NCBI GenBank assembly: GCA_037133495.1
Contig: JBAXOA010000040.1
Coordinates: 1 to 33,611, forward strand
Direction of reading: 5' to 3'
Origin: JAAFHB01 sp037133495
Lineage (GTDB): Bacteria > Bacteroidota > Bacteroidia > Bacteroidales > Prolixibacteraceae
Length of the DNA stretch: 33,611 nucleotides
Position 1 is the stretch's first letter. Each line of letters starts with the position of its first letter. Under the pieces are notes generated by a model, which saw only the letters and a program-made list of their open reading frames with translations, was not told where the DNA came from and did not search any database. Position numbers and translations under genes: made by a program. Positions 24,507-33,391 of the stretch are shown here, one piece after another.

Positions 24507-24986
24507 ATGGGCAAAATTACTTATATATCGGCCGAAGGATATAAAAAACTTAAGGCAGACCTGGATTACATGATTAATATCCAGAGGCCGGCAATTTCCA
24601 AAAATATAGGAGAAGCAATTGAAAAAGGGGATATTTCTGAGAATGCGGAATATGACGCAGCCAAAGATGCACAAGGGATGCTTGAGGCTAAAATCGCTTT
24701 ATTACAGGGCCAGTTGGCTAGCGCCCGGATCATAGACCAATCGAAGATCGAGACTGATGTTGTTCAGATCATGAACAAGGTTACGATTAAGAATACGAAA
24801 AATAATTCAACCATGACTTATACAATCGTTTCAGAACACGAAGCGGATCTGAAACATGGCAAAATAAGCGTTAATACTCCTATTGCACAAGGCCTTTTAG
24901 GCAAAAAAATTGGTGATTCAGTGGAGATAACAGTCCCATCAGGCATGATATCTTTTGAAATTATTAATATTGAATTGGGAATGTAA
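24507..24986 (+). CDS. greA: Transcription elongation factor GreA
   Basis: This 159-residue protein rescues backtracked RNA polymerase by stimulating cleavage of the extruded RNA 3' end. The N-terminal coiled coil carries the acidic tip in GDISENAEYDAAKDAQ, and the C-terminal FKBP-like domain has NTPIAQGLLGKKIGDSVEI. I chose ATG 24507 over the adjacent in-frame GTG at 24504, which adds one residue. It is 38 bp upstream of the HIT gene and likely co-transcribed with it. Confidence 0.96.
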   Translation: MGKITYISAEGYKKLKADLDYMINIQRPAISKNIGEAIEKGDISENAEYDAAKDAQGMLEAKIALLQGQLASARIIDQSKIETDVVQIMNKVTIKNTKNNSTMTYTIVSEHEADLKHGKISVNTPIAQGLLGKKIGDSVEITVPSGMISFEIINIELGM

Positions 24987-25024
24987 CAACATTATTAATT
25001 GCCAATTACTTAATAAGTCACACT

Positions 25025-25420
25025 ATGGCAAGTATTTTTTCAAAGATTGTTATTGGCGAAATTCCTTGTTATAAAATTGCCGAGGATGAACATTATCTTG
25101 CTTTCTTAGATATTTTTCCACTTGCTGCCGGTCATATACTGGTGATTCCAAAAATGGAGACTGACTATCTTTTTGATCTTGAAGATCAGATGTTTGCAGG
25201 ATTAATGTTGTTTTCCAAAAGGATTGCAACTGCTTTGAAAATAGCCATTCCTTGTAAAAAAGTCGGGGTTGCAGTTCTTGGCCTTGAAGTTCCTCACGCT
25301 CACATTCATCTCGTTCCGTTGAACAGTGAAAGTGATATCAATTTCTCGAAACCAAAATTGAAACTTACCGAAGACGAGTTTCGGGATATTGCGGCTAAAA
25401 TAGCACGTGAAATTGTTTGA
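25025..25420 (+). CDS. HIT family nucleotide-binding protein
   Basis: This 131-residue protein has the histidine-triad site HAHIHL (His91, His93, His95) and the upstream strand GHILVIPKMETDYLFDL. HIT proteins of this length hydrolyse or transfer nucleoside phosphoramidates or dinucleoside polyphosphates; the exact substrate cannot be read from sequence. It is 25 bp from the stop of the convergent ruvC, with no terminator hairpin seen. The greA-HIT pairing is common in Bacteroidota. Confidence 0.93.
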   Translation: MASIFSKIVIGEIPCYKIAEDEHYLAFLDIFPLAAGHILVIPKMETDYLFDLEDQMFAGLMLFSKRIATALKIAIPCKKVGVAVLGLEVPHAHIHLVPLNSESDINFSKPKLKLTEDEFRDIAAKIAREIV

Positions 25421-25445
25421 ATACCTATCGTTTGCAAATAATCAA

Positions 25446-25997
25446 CTACTTCACTCTTCCCGGATTTTTGCGAATGTACTCTTCCCAATTTTTAATACCG
25501 CCGCCGGTTGCCGGATTTTTTAGCTGTAGAAAGTGACACACTGCAGTTGCCAAACCGTCAGTCGCATCCAGATCATTTGGCATAATCTCCAGATTAAACA
25601 TCTGCTTTAGAAAATAGGCAACCTGTTCCTTGGTGGCTGAACCATTTCCTGTGATGGCCTGCTTGATTCGCAACGGAGCATATTCAAATATCGGAATTCC
25701 TCTGTAAAGTGAAGCCGCCATTGCCACACCCTGCGCACGCCCAAGCTTCAGCATTGATTGAACATTTTTGCCGAAAAAAGGCGCTTCAAGCGCGGTCTCG
25801 TCAGGTTTATACTCGTCGACAAGGTAGAGCGTCCGGTCAAATATGTGACTGAGTTTCTGATAATGTCCTGAAAAACCGGATGTTTTTACCACCCCAATTG
25901 CAATGATTTCAGCTTTATTCTTTACGATCTTAAGTACTCCATACCCCATGATATTTGAGCCGGGATCAATTCCAAGTATCGTTTTGTTAATTTCCAC
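25446..25997 (-). CDS. ruvC: Crossover junction endodeoxyribonuclease RuvC
   Basis: This 183-residue Holliday-junction resolvase cuts branched DNA as a dimer with RuvAB. The RNase H-like fold shows LGIDPGSNIMGYG (Asp11), the second acidic site in ETALEAPFFGKNVQS, GRAQGVAMAA, and the final acidic pair in NDLDATDGLATAVCH. The start codon is GTG at 25997, 10 residues before the catalytic Asp, the usual spacing. It follows the dehydratase-like gene by 28 bp and is probably last in that operon. Confidence 0.95.
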   Translation of the reverse strand: MEINKTILGIDPGSNIMGYGVLKIVKNKAEIIAIGVVKTSGFSGHYQKLSHIFDRTLYLVDEYKPDETALEAPFFGKNVQSMLKLGRAQGVAMAASLYRGIPIFEYAPLRIKQAITGNGSATKEQVAYFLKQMFNLEIMPNDLDATDGLATAVCHFLQLKNPATGGGIKNWEEYIRKNPGRVK

Positions 25998-26025
25998 TTA
26001 TCTTTAAAATTAAAATCTATTATTT

Positions 26026-26970
26026 TCAAAAGGGAAGATTTCCCAAGTCAACATTTCCTCCCGAAAGAATGATTCCAATTCGCAAATTCCTGAAGGATTC
26101 CTTGTTTTCAAGAATCGCAGCTAATGTAACAGCAGCCGATGGTTCAATAATCAGTTTCATTCTTTCCCATACCATTCGCATCGCCTCAATAATTGATGTT
26201 TCGGATACGGTAATAATATCATCGACTTTTTGGCTGATAACAGCAAAGTTAATTTCGCCCAGCGAAGTAAGGAGACCATCAGCAATCGTTTGCGGGTGAA
26301 CCGATGGTATAATATATCCTGCTTTAAAGGACCGGGATGCATCGTCAGCACCTGAAGGTTCGGCGGCGATTACCCGGCATGATGACGAAAGAGCTTTTAC
26401 TGATATTGCAGTTCCTGAAAGTAACCCGCCTCCGCCTACCGGGCACATCACAAGATCCAGGGAAGGCATCGCCTCCCAAAGTTCTTTTGCGGCTGTCCCC
26501 TGACCAGCTATGACTTTGCTGTTATTGTATGGATGTATAATCGTTACCCCTGTCTTTTCTGCGATCTGGTTTAAAGTTGATTCTCTCGCTTGAAGTGTCG
26601 GTTCGCAGTAGGTGATCAAACCACCATATCCGGCAACAGCCTTTTTCTTTATTTCCGGGGAATTTGATGGCATAACAATCTGAGCCTGAATTCCTCTCAT
26701 TCGTGCGGCCAAAGCCAGCGCCGCAGCATGATTGCCGGAAGAATGCGTCCCGACTCCGCGGACGGCCTCCTCTTCAGTCAAAGAAAAGACTGCATTACAA
26801 GCACCGCGAAATTTGAATGCCCCGGTCTTCTGAAGATTCTCACATTTAAAAAAGAGTTCTGCTCCGACAATTTTGTTGATCGAAACGCTTGTATTTATCG
26901 GCGTATTATGGATAAATCCTTTTATCCGTTGATGAGCATCAATGACATCTTCAAAAGTTGGTTGTTTCAC
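26026..26970 (-). CDS. PLP-dependent serine/threonine dehydratase or serine racemase family enzyme
   Basis: This 314-residue fold-type II pyridoxal-phosphate enzyme has its Schiff-base Lys53 in KTGAFKFRGA. The phosphate-binding residues are in THSSGNHAAALA, the glycine loop is CPVGGGGLLSG, and the C-terminus carries SGGNVDL. The short single-domain form with no regulatory ACT tail matches serine racemase and catabolic threonine dehydratase rather than biosynthetic IlvA. Products would be pyruvate or 2-oxobutyrate plus ammonia, or D-serine. The start is GTG at 26970, 5 bp after the stop of the upstream gene. Substrate preference cannot be decided from sequence. Confidence 0.9.
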   Translation of the reverse strand: MKQPTFEDVIDAHQRIKGFIHNTPINTSVSINKIVGAELFFKCENLQKTGAFKFRGACNAVFSLTEEEAVRGVGTHSSGNHAAALALAARMRGIQAQIVMPSNSPEIKKKAVAGYGGLITYCEPTLQARESTLNQIAEKTGVTIIHPYNNSKVIAGQGTAAKELWEAMPSLDLVMCPVGGGGLLSGTAISVKALSSSCRVIAAEPSGADDASRSFKAGYIIPSVHPQTIADGLLTSLGEINFAVISQKVDDIITVSETSIIEAMRMVWERMKLIIEPSAAVTLAAILENKESFRNLRIGIILSGGNVDLGNLPF

Positions 26971-26975
26971 TGCAG

Positions 26976-27749
26976 TCAGGATTTCTTTTTTAACTTCTTT
27001 TCACGATACTCTACCACCAGCTCTTGAATCCGCTTTTCAACGTCATAGCTCGAGGCATTTACAGGAAGCCCGTTAAAAGCATTGCAAAACAGCATGAAAT
27101 CTTCCAGATCTTCCCCTTTGAACAGGGAAATTTTTTGGATGACATCCTTGTTATACACCAACGAAAGAATTTGCCAGTCTCTTTCCGAATGAATGGCAGT
27201 CAGAGTTGCACGTTTCTCTTTTTCACTCTTACTAAGATGGTATGCCAAATACGACATTGGCTTAAATATAGCTGTAAGGGCTGAAGGTTTTGAGGGAAAA
27301 TAATCGCTGCGCAACTCAACAGGAACAGCAACCGATTTTCCTACAGGAATACCGTACATATTGACCTTTGGACCAGAGGTTTGCACTTCAACCTGATTAA
27401 GCAGCACCCGTGCAGGTGATAGCGCGATTTTGGCAACTCCATTTTCAGTATTGAAAATCTGATTCACCGGAACCCTTTTGTTTTTGTAACTTATTGATTT
27501 AAAAGTCAGTGTGTCTGAGGGGTCGGCCTGAATGGAGAAATTCCCTGCAGCGTCAGTCATTGTTCCGCCCCGAACCCGCATATTCAAAACCTGCGCATAC
27601 CCAATCCCTTCTTTAGTCAACTCATCAATTACCTGACCTTTAACATTTACCATATCTTCCGGAAAAAATAGCTGGCAATAAGCGCTGAACTGAAATCCGG
27701 CAATAAGGATGAAAATAATCACCGGTATTCTAAAAGGTTTTAATGCCAT
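26976..27749 (-). CDS. Exported protein with carboxypeptidase-like regulatory domain
   Basis: This 257-residue protein has a signal peptide (basic start, IIFILIAGFQFSAYC) and then a beta-sandwich at about residues 34-110 with VKGQVIDELTKEGIGYAQV and GGTMTDAAGNFSI. That fold is common in TonB-dependent receptors and surface proteins of Bacteroidota. The remaining 150 residues are helical and end in a lysine cluster, with no recognised domain. It is not a TonB receptor because no barrel follows. It appears to lead a transcript continuing into the PLP enzyme and ruvC. An imperfect -7 box (CATCTTTG on the minus strand, 27843-27836) lies about 85 bp upstream. The function is unknown. Confidence 0.8.
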   Translation of the reverse strand: MALKPFRIPVIIFILIAGFQFSAYCQLFFPEDMVNVKGQVIDELTKEGIGYAQVLNMRVRGGTMTDAAGNFSIQADPSDTLTFKSISYKNKRVPVNQIFNTENGVAKIALSPARVLLNQVEVQTSGPKVNMYGIPVGKSVAVPVELRSDYFPSKPSALTAIFKPMSYLAYHLSKSEKEKRATLTAIHSERDWQILSLVYNKDVIQKISLFKGEDLEDFMLFCNAFNGLPVNASSYDVEKRIQELVVEYREKKLKKKS

Positions 27750-27865
27750 TTTTATTTTCCTCTAATTTAATCATTGTAAAAAAGCAGCGTACGATTTCCT
27801 TTTGTCCTGAATTAAATCAGAACGCTTCGGCTGTTCAAAGATGCAAAATTTACAGGATAGGTTGA

Positions 27866-29098
27866 TTAAAATGACAGGTTCTTAATCCGATCCATCGCTT
27901 TATTTACATTTTCCCGATCAGCAAAAGCTGAAAATCGGAAATAGCCTTCGCCAGCTGGACCAAACCCTGATCCAGGGGTGCCTACAACATTTGCATCGTT
28001 GAGAAGTTTGTCAAAGAATTCCCAGGAAGTGAGCTTATTTTTTGTTTTTACCCAAACATACGGGGCGTTAATCCCTCCAAAAACCTCAAATCCTGAAGAG
28101 GCCAGACTTTTTCTGATAATTGCAGCGTTTTCAAGGTAATAGGAAATAATTTCTCTGACTTCTTTTTTGCCTTGTTCCGAATAAACAGCTGCAGCAGCTT
28201 TTTGAACCGGATAGGAGACTCCGTTGAATTTTGTAGTATGCCGGCGCATCCAGAGCGGTTTTACTGCAACCGGGTTTCCATCGCCATCATAGGCAAAAAG
28301 ATCATCAGGAATTACAGTGAAAGCACAACGAGTCCCAGTGAATCCTGCTGTTTTTGAAAAACTCCGGAATTCAATGGCCACAGTTTTCGCCCCCTCGATT
28401 TCAAAAATCGAATGTGGAATTGATGGATCGGTTATGTAGGCTTCATAAGCAGCATCATACAAAATAATACTCTTGTTAGCGATCGCGTAATCGACCCATT
28501 GTTTTAAAACAGCTTTAGACGCAACTGTTCCCGTTGGATTATTTGGAAAACAAAGAAATATCAGATCCGGTCTTATTGAAGGCAATTCAGGAATAAAGCC
28601 ATTTGATTCATTACATGGCATATAGACAATGTTTTCGAAATAGCCATTCGATTGGCAAACACCGGTTTTTCCCGACATAACGGTTGTATCGGCATATACA
28701 GGATAAACCGGATCACAAATGGCTATAATATTATTGCTTCCAAATATTTCCTGAATATTCCCTGTATCACATTTCGATCCGTCAGAAACAAATATTTCGT
28801 CGGCTGTGATATCTACCCCCCGAAGTTTATAATCATTTTCAGCAATTGCTTCACGCAGAAAATCATAGCCTTGCTCCGGTCCATATCCTTTAAAAGTATT
28901 TTTATTCCCCATCTCTTCCACTCCATCGTGAAATGCCTGCAGGATTGCAGGCGACAGAGGCTGCGTAACATCTCCGATTCCCATTCGGATAATATCCTTG
29001 CCGGGGTTTGCAGCTGCAAATTCTCTTACTCTTCGTCCAATTTCAGGAAATAAATATCCTGCTTTTAATTTTAGATAGTTTTCATTAATGTATGCCAT
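27866..29098 (-). CDS. dapL: LL-diaminopimelate aminotransferase
   Basis: This 410-residue fold-type I PLP aminotransferase converts tetrahydrodipicolinate directly to LL-diaminopimelate, bypassing the succinylase route to lysine and peptidoglycan. The Schiff-base Lys249 lies in RSFSKTAGFTGTRCAF. The DapL-type N-terminus MAYINENYLKLKAGYLFPEI, PEQGYDFLREAIAE and CFPNNPTGT are present. I use the ATG at 29098, which gives the family length. An in-frame ATG at 29131 adds 11 residues close to the predicted transcription start. It is divergent from aspartate kinase. Confidence 0.95.
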   Translation of the reverse strand: MAYINENYLKLKAGYLFPEIGRRVREFAAANPGKDIIRMGIGDVTQPLSPAILQAFHDGVEEMGNKNTFKGYGPEQGYDFLREAIAENDYKLRGVDITADEIFVSDGSKCDTGNIQEIFGSNNIIAICDPVYPVYADTTVMSGKTGVCQSNGYFENIVYMPCNESNGFIPELPSIRPDLIFLCFPNNPTGTVASKAVLKQWVDYAIANKSIILYDAAYEAYITDPSIPHSIFEIEGAKTVAIEFRSFSKTAGFTGTRCAFTVIPDDLFAYDGDGNPVAVKPLWMRRHTTKFNGVSYPVQKAAAAVYSEQGKKEVREIISYYLENAAIIRKSLASSGFEVFGGINAPYVWVKTKNKLTSWEFFDKLLNDANVVGTPGSGFGPAGEGYFRFSAFADRENVNKAMDRIKNLSF

Positions 29099-29151
29099 GT
29101 AATCAATTGTAATATAGTGGTATATAAGCAAAAAAAATCAATCGTTGCCTG

Positions 29152-29159
29152 CAAAGATA
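29152..29159 (-). promoter_or_regulatory. -7 promoter box for dapL
   Basis: On the minus strand this reads TATCTTTG, an exact -7 consensus match. The predicted start near 29145 leaves about 47 bases before the ATG at 29098. No -33 TTG is evident at the right distance. Confidence 0.5.
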
Positions 29160-29249
29160 CAAATTTTATTTTTTCACCATTTATAGCCGAAGTTTTATAA
29201 TTTTAATCCTTCAAAATTGATCGCAATGGTTGATATTAACATACTATAA

Positions 29250-30506
29250 ATGAAAGTATTCAAATTTGGAGGCGCTTCTGTAAAGAATGCTGAAGGAGTG
29301 CGGAATCTGGCGGCTATTATCAAAAATTACACCGATGATCTAGTAATTGTAATTTCTGCAATGGGTAAAACAACCAATTTACTTGAATTGGTAACAAAGT
29401 GTTATTTCAATGGAGACCAAAAAAATCTGGCACTACAATTAAGTACTTTGAAACAATATCATTTTGAAATCATCGAAGGGCTTTGGGGAGATGTTTCAAA
29501 CGCAATTGGCAGGGAAATTTCCTTTGAAATAGAGACATTGGAAAAGCATTTAAGTCACCTTCCATCTCTTGATTTTGATTTTGAATACGACCAGATTGTA
29601 TCTCTCGGCGAAATTCTTTCCACGAAAATTACAAGCGCTTATCTTGAGTATATTGGTATGAGCAATAAATGGGTGGATATCCGCCTGAGTTTGCGAACTG
29701 ATGCAACGTGGCGCGAAGGGAATATTGACTGGCCATTATCTTCCAAACTAATGCGAACGCAATTCGATTTTACTGTTTCCGGGATTTTTATTACCCAAGG
29801 CTTCATTGGTGCCACAATTACTGATCAGACCACTACCTTGGGCCGTGAAGGTTCAGATTACACCGCAGCCATCATCGCTAATGTGCTTAATGCTGAGAGT
29901 GTTACGATTTGGAAGGATGTTCCGGGCATTATGAATGCCGATCCAAATAAATTCGAAGTAACGCAAAAACTGGATATGCTTTCTTACCGTGAAGCAGTTG
30001 AAATGACCTACTATGGCGCTAAAGTGATCCACCCCAAAACGATGAAGCCATTGGTAGAGAAAGATATCCCCCTTTTTGTACGCTCTTTTATTGAACCTGA
30101 AGAATCAGGATCTGTGATTTGCAGAATCGATCACGTAATGAATTATGTGCCGGTCTATATATTTAAAGATGACCTTATCCTGATTACGATTTCGCCAAAT
30201 GACTTCTCCTTCATTGCCGAAGAGAGTATAGGTAAGATTTATAAGCTGTTTGCTCAATATCGGATCAAGGTCAATCTTGTTCAACAATCAGCAATGAATT
30301 TTTCAGTGGCAATCGAACGTCCTGAAAGGTATTTTGATGAATTAATAGGGGATTTGAAAAGAAAATTCATTGTCCATTACAATGAAGGTCTTGAATTATT
30401 GACGATTAGATATTATAACGAGGAGGTTATTCAGAAAATGACTCACGAACGATCCGTTTTCGTTGCTCAACGTACCAGAACTGCTGCCAGATTTCTAATG
30501 AAATAG
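29250..30506 (+). CDS. Aspartate kinase
   Basis: This 418-residue enzyme phosphorylates aspartate, the first step to lysine, threonine, methionine and diaminopimelate. The N-terminal kinase domain starts VFKFGGASVKNAEG, has VISAMGKTTNLLELV, and the substrate loop TTLGREGSDYTAA. The KDVPGIMNADPN and YYGAKVIHPKTMKP stretches complete it. The last 120 residues form diverged ACT repeats (about 300-415), which normally bind a feedback inhibitor. There is no fused homoserine dehydrogenase. It is divergent from dapL over 151 bp. Which of the lysC/metL/thrA forms it replaces cannot be told. Confidence 0.94.
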   Translation: MKVFKFGGASVKNAEGVRNLAAIIKNYTDDLVIVISAMGKTTNLLELVTKCYFNGDQKNLALQLSTLKQYHFEIIEGLWGDVSNAIGREISFEIETLEKHLSHLPSLDFDFEYDQIVSLGEILSTKITSAYLEYIGMSNKWVDIRLSLRTDATWREGNIDWPLSSKLMRTQFDFTVSGIFITQGFIGATITDQTTTLGREGSDYTAAIIANVLNAESVTIWKDVPGIMNADPNKFEVTQKLDMLSYREAVEMTYYGAKVIHPKTMKPLVEKDIPLFVRSFIEPEESGSVICRIDHVMNYVPVYIFKDDLILITISPNDFSFIAEESIGKIYKLFAQYRIKVNLVQQSAMNFSVAIERPERYFDELIGDLKRKFIVHYNEGLELLTIRYYNEEVIQKMTHERSVFVAQRTRTAARFLMK

Positions 30507-30514
30507 TACCTTCT

Positions 30515-31030
30515 TTATTCCGGATTGAATTTTAATTTAAAAATTGGTTTTTGCCCCCTTGACTTTCCCGTATTATCATAAACTTCGTAGGCGATGGTCA
30601 TAGAAATCACTCGTTTCTGCAATGAAAAGAGTTTTTTATCCCAGATCCAACACTCTTCAAATTGAATCTTACTAATGTTTTTGCGTGCAAATTCTCCATC
30701 GGCTTCCATTTTCCTGATTCGATCCAGAGATATTTTTTCACCTGAAAAGTAGTCCAGCGGAATTATTTTACCTTCAAATACAGCTTTAAATACCTCATCG
30801 ATGAAAGCCTCGCGATCAAACTTCGACAGGCACTCATCGCCCCACAAATCCGTCGAATCGCGGTTTATAATATAGGTGTCATAAATGATCTTTCCGGGCA
30901 TTCCTCCTTCGGCCAACTTTTCCTTGACGGATGGCCGGCACGACAAGATCAGAACTGCGAATAAAAAAACAATGTTTTTGCTAAGATTGGATCCGGTTAA
31001 AAGTGAGTCTTTCACCCTTCGTATCCTCAT
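30515..31030 (-). CDS. Unknown lipoprotein overlapping the pyrC 3' end
   Basis: The protein is 171 residues from the ATG at 31030; an upstream in-frame ATG at 31072 is less likely because it lies deeper in pyrC. A GTG at 31015 is another choice. All give a lipoprotein signal ending FAVLILSC (Cys31 from 31030). The mature part is mixed charged alpha/beta with no recognised family, ending in a beta-rich region (VISMTIAYEVYDN, PIFKLKFNPE). It overlaps the dihydroorotase stop by 50 bases in another frame, which suggests translational coupling. The stop is 8 bp from the stop of the convergent aspartate kinase. Confidence 0.75.
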   Translation of the reverse strand: MRIRRVKDSLLTGSNLSKNIVFLFAVLILSCRPSVKEKLAEGGMPGKIIYDTYIINRDSTDLWGDECLSKFDREAFIDEVFKAVFEGKIIPLDYFSGEKISLDRIRKMEADGEFARKNISKIQFEECWIWDKKLFSLQKRVISMTIAYEVYDNTGKSRGQKPIFKLKFNPE

Positions 31031-32351
31031 GAAAAGTTCCTTTAGAATTAGGATTATTGTTTTCATAAACAAGGTTCCCGTTTACAAATGTCTGATTTAC
31101 AAAATAATAGAATGATTCCCCTTCAAAAGGAGACCAGCCGCATTTTGAAAGGATATTTTCTTTCGAAACTGTCCAGCGAACAGCATCTACAATTACCAGA
31201 TCTGCTTTATAACCTTTGCGGATATAACCTCTTTTTTCGATTCCAAATAAATCAGCAGGTGCATGACACATTTTTTCGACAACCTTTTCTATTGATATCT
31301 TGCCGTTTCGACTCATTTCAAGCATCGCCACCAGCGAGTGCTGCACCAGAGGACCTCCCGATGGTGATTTGAAGTAGGTCTGATTTTTTTCTTCGAGGGT
31401 ATGGGGAGCATGATCGGTAGCAATAACATCAACACGATTTTCGTTGACCCCTTTTATTAAAGCAAGACGATCATTCACGGACTTGATCGCCGGATTCCAT
31501 TTAATAAGGGATCCGTGTTTTTCGTAATCAGCTTCCGTGAACCATAAATGGTGAACACAAACTTCATTTGTGATTTTTTTGCCTTTAACAGGTCCTGATT
31601 CAAATAATGCGATCTCTCCAGCAGTGGAAAGATGTAAAACATGCAATCGTGTCCCATACTTTTTCGCAAGCTCAACGGCTTTTGACGTTGATTTAAAACA
31701 GGCATTGGTATCTCTGATTTTAGAGTGTTCGCTCATGGGAACCTCTTCACCGTACTTCTCGCGGGCAACGGCAATGTTGGCCTGAATGATTTGCTCGTCC
31801 TCGCAATGGGTAGCGATCAGCAATTTTGATTTAGAAAAAAGCGAAGAAAGTGTTTCTATATTGTCAACAAGCATATTGCCGGTTGAGGATCCCATAAATA
31901 CCTTTATCCCACAGACATTGGAAGGATTTGTCTTCAACAATTCTTCGAGGTTGTCATTGGTTGCACCAATATAAAAGGAATAATTGGCAAGTGACACGTT
32001 TGAGGCACGCAGGTATTTTTGCTCAAGTAATTCTTGCGTAACCGCCTGAGGTATGGTGTTCGGCATCTCCATAAACGATGTAATTCCGCCGGCTATTGCA
32101 GCTTTTGATTCAGAGGCAATATCTCCTTTATGTGTGAGCCCGGGCTCTCTGAAATGAACTTGGTCGTCTATGACTCCCGGTAGCAGAAACTTGCCTGAAG
32201 CATCAATCACTTCGGCCTGAGCCAGAATATTCGCAGGAACTTCATCCCTGAATATTTTTTCAATGATTCCGTTGCGGATTAGGATACTGGTGTCTCTTAA
32301 AATTTTACCTTCATTTACAACTCTGGCATCTTTGATGACGATGTCTCTCAT
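30981..32351 (-). CDS. pyrC: Dihydroorotase
   Basis: This 456-residue amidohydrolase cyclises carbamoyl-aspartate to dihydroorotate in pyrimidine synthesis. The metal site shows DDQVHFREPG (Gln64, His66, Arg68), KVFMGSS with the lysine expected to be carbamylated (Lys150), ATHCEDE, HVLHLST and the catalytic TDHAPHT. The first histidine of the usual HxH is Gln64; Bacteroidota dihydroorotases commonly read DDQVH, so I treat this as a lineage trait and not damage. Allantoinase and dihydropyrimidinase are less likely because REPG and the DHAPHT loop are intact. Confidence 0.93.
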   Translation of the reverse strand: MRDIVIKDARVVNEGKILRDTSILIRNGIIEKIFRDEVPANILAQAEVIDASGKFLLPGVIDDQVHFREPGLTHKGDIASESKAAIAGGITSFMEMPNTIPQAVTQELLEQKYLRASNVSLANYSFYIGATNDNLEELLKTNPSNVCGIKVFMGSSTGNMLVDNIETLSSLFSKSKLLIATHCEDEQIIQANIAVAREKYGEEVPMSEHSKIRDTNACFKSTSKAVELAKKYGTRLHVLHLSTAGEIALFESGPVKGKKITNEVCVHHLWFTEADYEKHGSLIKWNPAIKSVNDRLALIKGVNENRVDVIATDHAPHTLEEKNQTYFKSPSGGPLVQHSLVAMLEMSRNGKISIEKVVEKMCHAPADLFGIEKRGYIRKGYKADLVIVDAVRWTVSKENILSKCGWSPFEGESFYYFVNQTFVNGNLVYENNNPNSKGTFHEDTKGERLTFNRIQS

Positions 32352-32510
32352 GATTAATTAAAGATTGTTTTTAGTATAATTGGTTGAACGTGGAGTTTAC
32401 CCTTTTAAATGTGAAATTAAATAAAAATATAAACCAATCTGATTATATAAGGAATTATATTGTCTTAATAATTCAGATTGTGCTTCGAATTTGTATAGGC
32501 TATGTTGAGC

Positions 32511-33254
32511 TCACAGTGCTGGCTTTTTTTGATAATTCGTAAAATAACTCAGAAATTTCATTCTAATAACACCTTTGAACGCTTCGCCGAAAATTCCGCC
32601 ACTCATTTTTGATGTTCCCTCTTTTCTGTCCGTGAAAATAATAGGAATTTCCATGATTTTAAAACCATGTTTCCATGCTTTAAATTTCATTTCTATCTGA
32701 AATCCATATCCCCTCATTTTGATCTTATCAATATTGATCGTTTCAAGTACAATATGACGGTAACATTTAAATCCAGCGGTAGTATCCATTATCTGCATTC
32801 CGGTGATTTTCCGGACATAAACCGATGCAAAATAAGACATTAGCACCCGTTTTAGCGGCCAGTTGATAACATTTATCCCTGAAATATAACGTGACCCAAT
32901 CGCAAGATCGACACCCTGATTCAGGCAGGCTTCATGAAGTTTTAACAAGTCATCCGGGTTGTGTGAAAAATCAGCATCCATTTCGAAGATGTATTCGTAA
33001 TGGTTTTCCAAAGCCCATTTAAATCCCGCTAAGTATGCAGTACCAAGACCTAATTTACCGGTTCGTTCAATTAAAAATAGTCTGTTCTTATAATTACCGG
33101 CCAATTCCTTGACAATAGAGGCCGTCCCGTCAGGTGAATTGTCATCTATAATAAGAATATTGAAATCTCCTTCAAGTGAAAATACTTTTCGGATGATCCG
33201 TTCGATATTCTCTTTTTCGTTATACGTGGGAATAATAACTATGCAAACTGACAC
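32511..33254 (-). CDS. Polyprenol-phosphate mannosyltransferase-like family 2 glycosyltransferase
   Basis: The protein is 247 residues from GTG at 33254, which places the conserved VCIVIIPTYNEKENIE at the N-terminus. An in-frame ATG at 33290 would add 12 hydrophobic residues. The GT-A fold shows DDNSPDGTA, GLGTAYLAGFKWAL, the metal-binding EMDADFSHNPDD and GSRYISG. No membrane domain follows, as in bacterial DPM1-like proteins. Such enzymes load mannose or another sugar from a nucleotide donor onto a polyprenyl phosphate at the inner membrane. It is 159 bp upstream of dihydroorotase on the same strand. The sugar is not readable from sequence. Confidence 0.88.
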   Translation of the reverse strand: MSVCIVIIPTYNEKENIERIIRKVFSLEGDFNILIIDDNSPDGTASIVKELAGNYKNRLFLIERTGKLGLGTAYLAGFKWALENHYEYIFEMDADFSHNPDDLLKLHEACLNQGVDLAIGSRYISGINVINWPLKRVLMSYFASVYVRKITGMQIMDTTAGFKCYRHIVLETINIDKIKMRGYGFQIEMKFKAWKHGFKIMEIPIIFTDRKEGTSKMSGGIFGEAFKGVIRMKFLSYFTNYQKKPAL

Positions 33255-33391
33255 TTTATTTAAATTTATTAAGAACTGTAAAAATAGCATATTTGATAAT
33301 TAAAACGATTTTTTATTCATATTGAAGCGATTTTTCTGATTTTGCTCGTATTGATAAATTATAAGCTATCGGAATTCTGATCATTCGGGTG

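Noticed and set aside
26069..26299. Open frames on the plus strand opposite the PLP enzyme and regulatory-domain genes
   Set aside because: They are antisense shadows without recognisable domains, and the minus-strand genes carry clear motifs.
32145..32175. Damaged metal site in dihydroorotase (Gln for the first His of HxH)
   Set aside because: The rest of the site is intact and the DDQVH form is typical of Bacteroidota dihydroorotases, so it is a lineage variant.
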